From Takakia lepidozioides (taxonomy: Eukaryota > Streptophyta > Takakiopsida > Takakiales > Takakiaceae): DNA of 64,000 bases. This document shows positions 1-12,200 of the stretch, in pieces (positions within the stretch are counted from its first letter, which is position 1; each line of letters starts with the position of its first letter). A model generated the notes under the pieces. That model saw nothing but the letters and a program-made list of their open reading frames with translations. It was not told the origin of the DNA and did no database searches. The stretch covers positions 40,219,053-40,283,052 of the forward strand of contig CM060732.1 of NCBI GenBank assembly GCA_030704615.1, in the 5' to 3' direction. Both the position numbers and the translations under genes were made by a program.

Positions 1-300
1 CACACTCCAACAACTTTCATCTAAGGACTTCATTGAAATGACTAATTTAGATACCTTTGACATTAGCTAGGGTTCTCTCAAGAATCTGTTGAAGTTGCCA
101 CCATCATCCATCAAATACATTTTGGATTGAACCCAAAACATCAATTCTTCAATGCACCATTTTGGCCCTTTGGTGTAATTGCTAAGGGTCGTTGTCAGAC
201 AATCATCTCTTCCAAAAGGGTAGGACCGTCTTTTGCTGAAGTATCCGTTGTACTCCAACCCCAAAAAGTCCAAGAGACTAAATTAATGGTGGGATCTTCC

Positions 301-910
301 TACTAAGCTTACCCACCTACCATAGGACCCAATACTGATGAACTCCATTAGATAGGTTGGGTTGATGAAAGAGTTTGAATACACTATTTAAATGTTGTTT
401 GATTAAAATTTAAATAAGTGGTTTCAATAATGATAACTTTTGTAAGAATCATGATGGATTTTGCAAGCACTTTTTTTTTTTTGAGTACTTTTTGTCCCAA
501 GGACAAACGTACCTAATCTAAGGTACAGCCGACTATTATAACTGACATGAATCCAAGCTAAATTTATTAGATTTACCACTACATAGCTTGGGTTCCTATC
601 AATCTGGTTATAACAGTCAACCCTAAATTTACCACTAAATTGCTTGGATTCATGTTAGCTATGAAAGTCGACTGTACCTCAAATTAGATACTTTTGTCTT
701 GGGAAGGAAAGTACTCACAACAAAAAGCAATGAGCCCATGTGTTTGCAAAGTCCATCAAGATTCTAACAAAAGTTATTATTATTAAAACCACCTAATTAA
801 AATTTAACCAAGCAACACCCAAAAAATGTACTTGCACTCCTTCATCAGCCCAAGCAGTCTAGTGAAGTTCATGAATTTCGGGTCCTACGGCAGGGTGGTA
901 AGCTTAGAAA
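301..910. repeat. Large imperfect fold-back (inverted-repeat) element
   Basis: Two arms of roughly 270 bp run in opposite orientation around a loop near 573-633. The outer left arm (from tactaagcttacccacctac at 301) is mirrored by the right arm ending near 910, where the reverse complement reads ctaagcttaccaccctgcc. Inner blocks also pair, for example ttgagtactttttgtccc near 482 with its counterpart near 700-715, and gacatgaatccaagc near 544 with gcttggattcatgt near 641. The arms have diverged by perhaps 15-20 percent, and no clear target duplication was found. This is most likely an old fold-back or MITE-type DNA transposon. No coding capacity is seen. Confidence 0.7.
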
Positions 911-1434
911 GTGTACTGTCTTTCTACGCTTGGTATATAAGTTGCAATATGCCACCACCTTGTTTCCCTGCACTCAGTTGCCCCATGTGTCAATTCTATT
1001 TAGAACGAGGCAAGAAAAAACTAGGGGTTCATTCCGATTTGCAAACTTCTAGGGCCATGTTAATCCTTAGAGGGAGAATAATCAGCCAGATTCATAGGTG
1101 GTGATCTGAGGCTGCTGGCAACAAAAAAGAAGTCCAAGCCATACCTTGACAAGAGCAAGGAAGCATGAAAATAGGCTAGTAGAATGACGACAGAGAGATA
1201 AAGAAAGAAAGAAACAACCTTTACATCAATATGGCAGCCCAAGAGACTCTGTGATCTAACCAGAGAGCCACATCCAAGGTAAAGAAGAGCTTTCAAAGAT
1301 GAAAACAAACAAAGATAAAAATGAGTTATTATGTCTAAGTGGCCCAATGGACATGGTACGAATCTGCAACCAAAGAACTATTGAATACTAAAAGAAAGCC
1401 AAAGAACTGCTGAAATTGTGGCAAGAGAGGGACT

Positions 1435-1535
1435 ATGTTCTCATAAGACGTTGTTTGCCGTAGCCTTGTGGCCATTGACCTCGCGCCCAGTCTGAGAGGA
1501 ACACAAAGGGACAAAAACTACCTTGTCAGGGGCTG
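1435..1535 (-). mobile_element. 5'-truncated LINE 3' end (copy 1)
   Basis: Read on the minus strand this is the C-terminal codons of the dispersed LINE family, ending in residues [12 protein letters not shown], a stop codon and then GAACA. The same end recurs at 10881, 11021, 12985, 13046, 13306 and 63917. It lies next to a GA-rich tract (1541-1575), as the other copies do. The 5' boundary (right side) is uncertain. Confidence 0.6.
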
Positions 1536-2498
1536 TGTGAGAGAGAGAGAAGAGAGAGAGAGAGAGAAAGAGAAGGAGACTTGGACATTGCATAAAGTCT
1601 CCGGGCAACTCCTAAACCCAAAGCAAGGTAGGTCTTGGATGCGGAGGTTAAAGTCTTTGAGGAACCACTTCAGTTCCTGCTCATATCTTCAGAGGCCTGG
1701 TTGGTTCAGGCTCATCGGATCTCATGGAGGTGAAGAGCTATCCATAGTATATGCCAGCTCAGCCAAGACGAGTATGCTCAATCTCTGAAACACACTATGT
1801 TCCTTCCATGGCCAAGAATGCCACTTTCCATTATGAGGATCTAATCAGCTTAGAAAGCTGAAAGGCAAAAGCATCCACACGCACTCCCAATGATGCAGCC
1901 ATGAGATGCAGGCTGTAGCATTACAATGACATTGCAGCCTTGTACCCCTGGGCCGACAGGATATGGTCCACTCGGTTGAGAGATGTTGTCAGTATGCAGC
2001 TGCCGAGTCCTCTCTCTCAGCTAACGACATACCAACTGTTCGATAGAGATCTGCTCAGGTGTTTCAAACATGCACGTAGCCTTGAGGAGCGAATGGAGGT
2101 GTTCAATGAAAAACCCTGTGATACTATCTTCCACAAAAACCAGCACTTACAGGCGTGGCCTTTGCGACTGGTCTTGGGCATACGTCCGGTTTAAATCCAG
2201 AGACCGCTTCGTTCTTTCAAAGACATGGACCCTCTCCTGCCTTGGAGCCTGCATCTTGGTCCTGCCAAAGAGGAACTATAATCTAGGGCTACAAGGGCCA
2301 ACTTGGGGGATCCACGCAGACCGAATCCCCTATACAACTAAACCTTACTCTTCGTCGAAATCGTTTCAGGTCACTATCCCATTTTCGAAGAGTGGGGTTT
2401 AACAAGACCTAGCCCACAGGAAGTATCCTCTAAAACAAGCAGAATGTTACGAATCCAACTTGAACGTAAAAGCAAGAAACAGCCTTACATGAGAGGTG

Positions 2499-2729
2499 TC
2501 ATTTAGAGCTCTTGACGGATGGTCTGGGATCAGTGGTCGATTGCAGGTGAGATTCCGAGTGCACAGAGTACCCTCTGTCCAGTCCCCTGCCGACATAATA
2601 CAATCCAACCGCAATGCCCATACCCACACTCACCCCAGCCACACCCACGCCCAACCCGATTGCCATTCTGCCTATCGCCCTCCCCAATATCTCTGCGTTT
2701 GGACTCATTGGCTTTTGTTGGCTGCTCAT
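2499..2729 (-). CDS. Hypothetical small glycine-rich membrane protein (doubtful)
   Basis: A 76-codon ATG frame encodes a hydrophobic glycine-rich stretch at about residues 15-50 (motifs AIGLGVGVAG and GMGIAVGLYYVG), followed by a polar tail. It could be a single transmembrane segment in a small protein, or one exon of a larger gene. I do not recognise the family. No splice partners were identified and the composition alone does not prove coding. The flanking sequence between 1540 and 3000 shows nothing else I can support. Confidence 0.2.
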   Translation of the reverse strand: MSSQQKPMSPNAEILGRAIGRMAIGLGVGVAGVSVGMGIAVGLYYVGRGLDRGYSVHSESHLQSTTDPRPSVKSSK

Positions 2730-3004
2730 TGCAACTTTGCAGGAGTCGGAGATGAGGTGGTCTGGTATCAGGTTTAGGACGTATGGGTACTAATACACAC
2801 TGACCCACCAAAACCTTTGCTGCACAAATCCAAATTCTCGAACAGGGGTTCAAGCAGAGTGGGCATGAGCGTGTGAAGGTTTCCTAATTTTCACACTGTA
2901 AGGCACACGATGTGACCATACACATGATGCCAGCCAAATATACATCCTATCGGACGCCAGAGAAGCTGAGAAAAAATCATTTCCTTCGCCTCGAACATCT
3001 GTGT

Positions 3005-3120
3005 CTCTATTTTTCCTCACCTCTCAGCTGCAGGACAGATGTTGGATGGAAACACAATACAGCCTCTGTGGATCCCAGCTGAATGGTTTTCGCCACATTC
3101 TCAGACATCCTGCTCCCTAC
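3005..3120 (-). pseudogene. PPR E-domain remnant
   Basis: On the minus strand a short decayed stretch reads SENVAKTIQLG followed by degraded sequence. It matches, with substitutions, the PPR E-domain segment VAERVAKSLL...WDPQDAATYVLL that is better preserved at about 4670-4740. It carries no intact reading frame beyond about 30 codons. It is an isolated fragment of the PPR family that recurs in this window. From here to 4530 I see no supportable gene. Confidence 0.5.
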
Positions 3121-4530
3121 AAATGTTTCTACAAGAGCTCTAACCCGAGATTACCTGGTAAAAGATGGTATGACTGAAACATTGCCAGCCAAGACTTAAG
3201 GCTATAGGTGGCTGTCTGCGAATGGCAAAATAGAACAGACGCACCCACATCTGAAGCCTGTCCACCAGTGCATGTGTTGTCATGTCTATGGTTACAAGGC
3301 ATATTGGGCAGAGCTGTCAGAGAAGTCAGGAGATCACCAAAAGTGTGGCCCAAATCAGACAGATCTCTGCATTGCTCATCAAAGTTTTGAGGGAGAGTTT
3401 GCAGACCAAAGAGAGAGGAGAGAATCAGAATTGGGAGACAAGTGCATTGAATTTTGGGCTTCCCTTTGGGCTTCAAGCATTTCGAATTTGATGTTTCAGT
3501 TTCAGACTTTTCTGACATGATGATGACAAATTGCCACCACAAACTGGCTTCATCTTCAATCATCTCAACAAGTTGTCTTAGGCTCACTACTGACATGTGA
3601 AGAGCCTCTCCGGTATATGTACTTAGGTGTCTCATCTTCCGATCTCTTCAGCTCCCTTTTACGTGCAAGTTCAACCTCCGCATCTTCACAGTTCTCTTCA
3701 TGCCTTCTGGCCCTGGCAAGAGCTGCTCATGGATTTCTAATCATCATTACGGCCAGCTCACAGAAAGTGCAACTCTGTCACATACAAAGGCACCAATCGT
3801 TTCTTTCAGCTTTAGTACTTCTAATCTTTCCACCATCTCATTTGAAGCAACACATTTCCTTCCATGCATGTCGCTCGTTTCACCTTATAAGGACAAACTG
3901 TTGGTGTATTAAATTGTGAATGCAACAATCCTGGAGAATTATGGGCATAAACACCAAGGTTCTTGATGACACAGACAGGCGTCCCAAGGTACTTACTGAT
4001 CACTCCAAATCAAAGGCCAGCTTCCCACTGTGGTGCAAAGAGAAGATTTCTTTGTGTTCCTGCAATACAAAGCGCATTTCAGCATGGATCTGGGTCTTTG
4101 GAACCTGGAATGTGTGACCTGAGACCTGGGGTTCTGGAATTAGGACCTGGGATTGCCATACAGAGCCCTCCGCTAGATAAATCATGGAGGGCGGCCCATT
4201 GGGCTGTAGATTACTTGGTAGCTAAGGATATTAACTTGTGCATTACAGAGATGTGTTAGATGTTGGAGATCAATGCTAGGTCTGTAACCCCCATTAAACC
4301 ACACATGCAAGTACCTGCTACTACACAGCAAACTCTATTGTCTATTTTTTTTGAGCGTACTATGATGACATTTCCTCAAATAATGCTTTTGCAGATCATC
4401 CTAGAATCACGATATTATCATCCTGGTAACAAAAATAGATATTTGGTAACTTACCAGTCCCCTTCATTGGCACAGACAATCTCTTCGGCTCTGCATTGGA
4501 TATCCCCAATTTGTGGGTGCAATTTATCCT

Positions 4531-6584
4531 CTACGAAGAATGTTTTCCGGCAGTTGACCTCAATGGAGCAGTGACCTGCCTCCTTTTTGACACACTGTCG
4601 ATCATTTTTCTCACCTTTGCAGTATCATCCCACCTGCCAGCTGCAGCATAGATGCAACAATAGGACATACGTTGCAGCGTCCTGTGGATCCCAGTTAAGA
4701 AGGGATTTTGCCACACGTTCTGCCACCTCCACATTGCCATGAATTCTGCAGGCACCAAGCAAGGCCCCCAAAACAGCAGCATCTGGCTTGATTGGCATTT
4801 TATTAATGAAGTCCTCTGCTCATCCAATTGCCCTGCACGTCCAAGAAGGTCCACGATGCAGCCAAAATGCTCCAAAGTAGGAGTGAGGCCATGATCTTGA
4901 CTCATTGAATCAAAGTAGTGACAACTTTTATCCACCAAACCCACATGGCTACATGCAGAGAGAAGACATAAAAGTGATACAATCTGGATCAAAGCCTTCC
5001 TGTTGCATTTGTTCAAATAGTTGGAGGGCTTCCATACCGTACCCATGCTGCGAATATCTGGCAATCATTGTGTTCCATGAGACCACATTTCGTTGAGCCA
5101 TACTGTCAAACACTTGACGTGCATCTGTCATGCTCCCACACTTGGCATACATGTCAGCAAGGGCAGTACCCAGCATGATATCTGGAGCAATTGCAGCTTT
5201 GATGATGTCAGCATGGATCTCTTTGCCCTTGACCAGAGCTGCCAGGCTGGCACAAGCATTGAGAACACCAATGAATGTGACCCCATTGGGTGTCACCCCT
5301 TCCCATATCATCTTCTCATACATCTCCAAAGCCTCCCTACCCATTCTGAGAATATCCAGCTATCATGACACTCCATGTGAACACATCCGGCTTCAAGCCT
5401 TCCTGTGGCATGTTTTCAAATAGTTCCAGAGCCTCCCTTCTACACCCATGCTGAGCATATCCTGCAATCATTACGTTCCATGAGACCACATTTCGTTGGC
5501 CCATTTTGTCAAACACCTGGCGTGCCTCCTTCATCCTCCCACATTTGGCATACATGTCGGCAAGGGCAGTCTCTAGAATGGTATCGGGAGCAAGTCCAGC
5601 TTTGCTGATGTCAGCATGGACCTCTTTGCCCTTTGCCAGGGCTACCAGACTTGCACACGCTTTGAGAACACAAATGAAAGTGACTTTGTCGGGTGTCACT
5701 ACTTCCCGTCTCATTTTTTCATACATCTCTAACGCTTTCTTACCACACCCATGCTTGGCATATCCTGCGATCATGGTGCTCCATGAGACCACATCTCGCT
5801 GAACCATACTGTCAAACACTTGCCGCGCATCCTTTATGCTTCCACATTTGGCATACATGGCAACAAGGACAGTGTCCAGAATGATATCTGGCGCAATTCC
5901 CACTTTGCAGATGTCAGCATGGACCTCAATGCCCTTTTCCAGGGCTGCCATGCTGGCACATGCATTGAGAATGCAAGTGAATGTGACCTTGTTGGGAATC
6001 ACCCCTTCCTGTATCATTTGCTCATACATCTTGCAGACCTCCCTACCACCCCCATGCTTGGCATATCCTGCCATCATTATAGTCCACGTATAGACATCTC
6101 GCTCTGGCATTTCGTCAAACACTAGGCGGGCATCCACTACACTTCCACACTTTGCATACATGTTGACCAGGGTGGTGAGGAGAGAGATGTTTGGCTTTAA
6201 TCCATTCTGAACAATGTGGGCATGCACCTGCTTTCCCTCTGCTAGGCCTTTCATCTTGATGCACTCCAGCAAGAGACAGACATAAGTGTTGGAGTCAGCT
6301 GCAATGCCTCCTTGGCTCAAAATGTGCAGTGCCTCCTTCAGTCGTCCTGCCTTACATAGGGTCCTCATATTGCCATCAGTGCCAGGAACTGCCTCTCTGG
6401 GCCCTCTTTCAAAAGCAGTAATCATCGTGGAGGTGCTTGATTTAGAGAACTGTGCCTGATTCAGCCCTGCCATCCTGCATGACCCAAAGCTGTAGCACTC
6501 AAACTCACGTATTCCAAAGCTCCATCTCCCAAAGAAAGATTTCTTCATGAAGCCACAGTCCTCAATTAAGAGGGTTTTGTGCAA
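4531..6584 (-). pseudogene. PLS-class PPR gene with several frameshifts
   Basis: An intronless PPR protein for organellar RNA binding, read on the minus strand. The first 415 codons (6584-5337) carry tandem 35-residue PLS motifs with repeated signatures such as MYAKCGSIKDARQVFD, DVVSWSTMIAGYAKHG and NACASMAALEKG. The frame is broken near 5340 (after AGYSQNG), near 4985 (inside what should be SACSHVG), near 4813 (after GRAGQLDE) and near 4670. In-phase PPR sequence continues after each break in another frame: further motifs, then the E1/E2 region (FDSMSQDHGLTPTLEHFGC, then AAAGRWDDTAKVRKM). No DYW deaminase domain follows before 4531. The actual start may be an internal Met at MKKSFFG or MAGLNQ. 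With at least four shifts I call it a pseudogene. Indel errors in raw sequence are the alternative, but the well-preserved genes nearby argue against that. Confidence 0.8.
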
Positions 6585-6699
6585 AATCTGACACCAGCTA
6601 CAATACTAGCAATCCTTATATTCATTGACTACAAAGAACCACTTCTGGTAACTGTATTCACCTTCACACTGACACAAAGGTACAACAGAAAACATCTGG

Positions 6700-7770
6700 T
6701 TAAAACTCCCCACTTGTACGATCTCCAACACAACTTTTCTGCTCCATTCTGTGCAAAGGGAGAGAAGTAACAATCCCATCATTTAAGTCATAAGATATCT
6801 GCTCTTGGAATAGGCAATGGGTGGATAGTGGCCTCCCTCGACAAAATGACAAATATTGAGGACCACCCGCAATAAAGAGAGCACGATCATGACTTAGGAT
6901 TAAGGGAATATCATACTGGAAGTACCCCCATGATCTCCCTCCAGCAGTGCTGACAGCAAACTTTTGCCTAGCTGCTTCCAGCTTCTCTAGTTGACCATCT
7001 ACCCACGCAGGTCTCTTGTAGGTATCAACCCACACTGTATCGTTGGCACTCTTGTTCTTGAAATCTGGTTCTCGAGGATGGATCTGCACTCCATCCTTGC
7101 CACCTTCAGCTATTCCTACCTCAACAACACAGAGCTTTGCCTCGCCACAAGGAGTTGGCAATAACAACCTGTAATTTACAAAGCAATCACTCACTCCTGC
7201 TTCCCAGACACTAGTCCCTATGCTCAGTTCCTGGAATTATCATAAGAAAGTTATATGACGTCCACAGGGCCTTTGGGACAAAAGAGCGACGGAAAGTGCT
7301 ATCTTAGAATTGTCAGAAAGGTTTTCAAGACACTTGGCTGTCTTCTACTGACAAGAAATCACCTTAGTGTATCGATTGTCCCACCACTGACTGGGGTTTG
7401 AACAAAATTCCCTCCAAAGCTTCTCCTCGTCTGTACATTGGTCTTTCTGATACGAATTGCCTGAGTTGGCAATTGCCTTGCCCAATGTAACCACGGGTGG
7501 ATGCGGCCTCTCCTTTACCTCCGCCTCCAAGTAGCTTCCCTTCGCAAGCCCCAGTCCATAAACCTCCCCCTCCTCTGCTAATCTCCAGTGCCCCGAACTT
7601 GGCTTCAAACTGGTCGAAACAAATACGAACGAAATGCCAGTTGGAAAATGCAGAGAAGCGTACCCCCTACAACTTCTTGAAGAATTCAGCCCAGACCGAG
7701 ATCTGCAAGCAGCGCTGTGAGGAGAACCTGAGATGACTGGAGAAGATGTGGAGAAAGCAAAGGCAGACAT
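6700..7770 (-). CDS. OSB-like organellar ssDNA-binding (PDF-motif) protein
   Basis: Two exons on the minus strand: 7363-7770 and 6700-7083, joined in phase 0 by an AAG/GTGATT donor and a GTGCAG acceptor, giving about 263 residues. The joined centre reads LWREFCSNPSQWWDNR, then PREPDFKNKS, then KRPAWVDGQL. That is the PDF motif of plant OSB proteins, which bind single-stranded DNA in mitochondria and plastids and limit illegitimate recombination. The chosen start (7770, MSAFAFSTSSPVISG) gives a serine-rich N-terminus that looks like an organelle transit peptide. An in-frame extension to 8022 is possible. Only one PDF motif is visible, and I cannot see the usual OB-fold domain before it, so either an upstream exon is missed or this is a short OSB variant. 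A related fragment sits inside the transposon at 46925-47045. Confidence 0.72.
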
Positions 7771-8211
7771 CACTGCCACGGCTGTTTCTTCACCATCACT
7801 ATTCTCCCTTTTCCCACTGCTCTTCACTCGAACTTGACATTTCCCCCAATAAATAGAAGAGATACGGTATGTAACTTTCGGGCTCTGATATGCTGGCAAA
7901 TTGTCGCATGCTACAATCGATGGTAGTGGGTGGCTAGCTATGCAACGTTGGGAGAGACTTCGAAACGATCTCAGAACAGGTAGGCTACTTGCAACTACCT
8001 GCACATAAAGAGAACTGAACACTCACTATTCGGGCCAAATCGATGAATTTCCTTGTTTGTTCAATGAGTTGTAGTGCTCCACACTAATCTCAAAATGGTT
8101 GCATACAAACTTGTCGTGCACACACAAACATAACAATCTCAACTATGACCAAACATCCAAGCAATCGGCCTCTGCATGCCCTGTTTTTGACACAATCAGG
8201 ACAGCCGGCCT

Positions 8212-8586
8212 TTGGCATATCTGGAAAACCAGATGCTCACGGGCCTTAGGAAACTCAAGATCTACAGCATCTTCACTCCTTGCCATGCCATGGCATTATT
8301 TGACTTTCAAACTGAAGCTCGCAAAGCTTGGATCAAACTGTCTGCAGATATCGCCAAGTATCCAGAAGCTCAACATCAGCTCCATGGAGCCTTCGCAGAG
8401 TCCTGGGCAAAACAGGGAATCATATGCGCAAGCCCTGCGCCAACAATCCGTACCTGGAGTTCAATTCCTCAATGCTCTGGGGAAGCCAGCACACGATTCT
8501 TCCCTGATTCGCCTGACTTCGACAGAGAGGTTAACTGGAAACACCTAAGGGAAAAACGCTCGGTCAAGCTCAATTTCGGCAAGTGA
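8212..8586 (+). CDS. Hypothetical 124-residue ORF, function unknown
   Basis: An ATG-initiated frame on the plus strand, with a middle section that looks protein-like: charged and amphipathic, residues about 25-75, motifs ALFDFQTEARKAW and LHGAFAESWAKQG. I do not recognise the family, no signal peptide or catalytic motif is visible, and an overlapping frame (8099-8548) is equally long. It lies just upstream of the minus-strand OSB-like gene and might be an exon of an unrecognised transcript. The stretch from 8590 to 9298 shows nothing I can support. Confidence 0.25.
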   Translation: MAYLENQMLTGLRKLKIYSIFTPCHAMALFDFQTEARKAWIKLSADIAKYPEAQHQLHGAFAESWAKQGIICASPAPTIRTWSSIPQCSGEASTRFFPDSPDFDREVNWKHLREKRSVKLNFGK

Positions 8587-9298
8587 CAGAGTCTGGCTTC
8601 TCCTTCACTGGCCTTCTCGCAGCTTCTAAGCTGCCTTCGACAGGCGGTTACAGAGTTTTGTCGTCGGTTTTTCGCTTCTTTGCATTTTCACACGCATTCA
8701 TTAATGCTCATCATGGGGGAGGGTGGGCATGTGGCCGACAATGGTCGTCCAGCCTGCCTCCCCGGGCCTCTATGGACCCGTGAAAACGTTTGCTTATTGG
8801 CATTCACCTTTGAAGAGACTCTGATTGACCAGGCATTAGATTGTACTATCTGCATGTGTTATCTTGTTCTACTGTGCGCACATCGAGCTTCGTTGGTGAT
8901 AGACATCGCATCCTTCGTGCAGCTGCAAGTGGGCATGTGTAAGCTTCCACAGCAACTTGTGAAGTTTTTTCCTTCCTTGCTTCCTCCCTCTCTCCTGCCT
9001 TGTGTAACATGACTTAAGCGGGAGATGATAGTGTCCTTTCAGAGGCTGCTCAATCCTTGCCCGAGGGATCTTTTTCTTCCCCCATAAGCTCTTTGACTTT
9101 GTGAAGTTCCTTTAGTTTGTTATCTCTACCTATGTCACTCCCTGACTCTACTTCTATAAAACTGAAAGCAGTGAATTCCCTTACAAGTCTTGAGATCCAG
9201 TAATGTCAAGTCTTAACCGTTTGAAGTGCATTTGCAAAGGTTAATATCAAGACTTTTTGATCGTCCGAGCCAATCTGTAAGGCACAATTTAGAGCATG

Positions 9299-12200
9299 TT
9301 AAGAAGAGTTATTCTGCTTGACGCTCTCAGCTAATGGCACCTTTCCAGCTCCAGCATCTTCACTTGTGATGCCAATCTGTCTCCACACAACCGCTAAACC
9401 ACTACCCATGATGTTCATGAGGACAGCTGACACTGCAGCTGGAACTGCGGTTAGCGGGGACGTGAAGTGTGTAGTTGCCAAGACTACTCCCAAAGATGAA
9501 TTTTGCATTCCCACCTGTCAATTTCCAAGACCCCTTAGAAAAGAAAGATCCTGAATGGAACATGGAGGACATCCTGGCCTGCCTGATCCTGAGAGACTTT
9601 CATTTACCTTTAAATGAAACTTTACCATGGAAATCTTGTAGAACTCCTCGGAGAATGTAATGGGTGTGCAAACCAACCTTCCTGTGGTGTAGTTTCATAT
9701 CATTTCAGTGACAGGCAATTACCATGGAGATTGAGATCCAACAATGGAAATGAGTATTCACTATCTGTGTGATACTTCAAGCCCTAAGTTTAAGGGATCT
9801 ATCAGTAGATGGTGACAACTCACTAGTGCATCGTATGTTACAGAGGACAATGTTAGATCACAGAGAATAGATCACAGAGAAAGCCCTCCTCACTCTCAGA
9901 CCTAGAAACAAGGCACTGCCCTGCATTTCAATCATGTCTCCCCAATATACATCATCAAATCCATTATTCTAATGTTGAAGCTTAGATCGTCTATACAGTG
10001 CAAGCAGCAAGATCAGAGAAAGAGTACCTCAATTGAGATAGCACGGCGCTGTGACTCAGCAAATCCTGCTAGCATGGCAACCACATACCTGCCGGTTAAA
10101 GCACATGGCACGTCAGTATGGGTAAAACAGCTCATGGAGTGTAGAAATACAAGACAAGCCCAACTTTTCTCTAGATTAAGCTCTACTAGCACTCCCACAT
10201 GAATGTCCAGATACGTATCTTAACATTGGGAAATGAGTCCGGGGAACAAACCGAAGTGAAAGACTATAAATTACTCTGCAATAGAGCAACGACATACCCA
10301 AGGAAAAAGCCTGCAGCATGGACTGACAACACAGCCCCTCCAATGATTCCCAAGTGTGCCAAAACAGATGAAGCACTTTGAGCTGGTGACATAAACACTG
10401 CCCCTGCTGTACTGGTGGAGAGAAGTGTTCCTGGGATTGTCCCTATGTGTGAGGTAAGTGAAGCAGCACCGAGGAGAGGAACGTTTGCTGAAAAAACACT
10501 GCGCCAGGACGTACAAAGGTAAGGTAAGTGCCAACAAAAAGGATGAGCTTTTGAAGGTGGTGAGGGAGTCGAGTATAGCCTTATGGTAGAATTTGAATGA
10601 GTTCAGGCATCCACCACTGATACGACCCTGTGGTGTGGGATGTGGGGGTGGCTGTCAGTCATCACGGGACTGCTGTAAATTAATGTGAAAGAGCAACACT
10701 ACAGGCAATGGCTAGAGGGTATTGGAAGATTAAAATCTGATTTACTCCATTCCTTTAAAGCTCAAGGCATAAGAATAAAAGCAACCAGCAGAGAGAAGGA
10801 ACAGATAGAGCTAAAGACAGACAGAAAGAAGTTTATCACGTCCATGGGAAGACCAATGGGCCTGAGGGACAAGAACAGAATGTACTCATAAGACGTTGTT
10901 TGCCGTAGCCTGAGGGACAAGAACAGAAACAGAACCAAAGAACTACAGGGGCGTCCCCTTTTCACTATGTAATAAGAAAAAGATACAAACTCATTACTTC
11001 CACAGCAGGCTCAAAGAGAAATGTACTCGTAGGACGTTGTTTGCCGTAGCCTCATGGCCATAGACCCTGTGCCCAGTTTGGGCGGAACAAGAGGGACTTG
11101 TGAGGGGCTCACTCCACTAGTGGGACATACCCTGATATAATCAATTAGTTCGGTCTTTCCAGATTTCCTCTAGAAAGTCCTTCACACAAGCATCAATGTG
11201 AGCTGCCCAGCAATTAGACCCAAACATGTACGGGCATTAGTCTCAGCCTCGAGATTTTGAAAGTTGGTGAACAGAGGTGCAGGGACTATGTTATTGATGG
11301 TCCTCAAGAGCATTACCAAGAAATTGTGAATCAGAAAATGGATATTTTCTTCAGGTCGCCGGCACATCGGGCGTTAACAATCTCCCTTTCCTGCATCTGT
11401 TTATTGTTCAAAGGTAGACCCCACCTTGAGTTTACATTTCAGTGTGCCAAGGCTCAAAGAGAGGGAGAGAGGCACACCTGCTAGCCAATAAAGAGGACAC
11501 CAAGACAGCAACCAAAGGTGCAAATTGTGTGATTGAAGCAACAATCTGTGGGCATGAGCTTTGCATGCAAGCTCCCAGGAGAGTTGGTGCCAAAACTACC
11601 TGCACAAAAGCAGAAAGTTGAAGATCTGATGTGAGAGAGGATTTGACGTGTTTTTCTCAGCATGTAGCCTGACACACAGCTGCCTCAAACTTGCACCGCT
11701 GGTGACTGAAGCTATTGACCTTTGAGCTGCATACTGATAAAAGACAAAGTGGCTACTCAGGACAAAGCCTTCATGTGTTGAGAAAGAAGATCTTTTGAGA
11801 TTGAAACAACAAGGGGCATATTGAATGCCAATGACTCTGAAGATAAGCAGATAATTTACTGGCACCTCTACAGATACAGCATCTGGCAGCTGTGACCCAT
11901 CCGAAATGAGATGTAGGCCATAAAAAAATTTCTTACAATCGCCGAGAAAGAATAACCTGCAACGTACTGAGAGCCAACCCAGCAGCATCAACAGGCACAT
12001 ATGATCCAGCTAAGGCACGTGTCAACAGCGGAGTGGTGACTACAGCAGCCAACGTGGTGCACATGGTCATGAGGATGGAGAGAGGTACATCCCCTCCGGC
12101 TATGTACGTCACCTACAAAGAGCAAGTTCCAAAATCAGTAAGTGTCTGGGAGCTCTTTTGGCAGAGTGCAAATTCAACATTTCCAGATAAGAGGAAGGGA

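Noticed and set aside
2070-2402. 110-codon plus frame
   Set aside because: No domain or splice partner; looks like chance.
3129-3635. 168-codon minus frame
   Set aside because: No recognisable domain, competing frames on the other strand, and location in repeat-rich DNA between PPR remnants.
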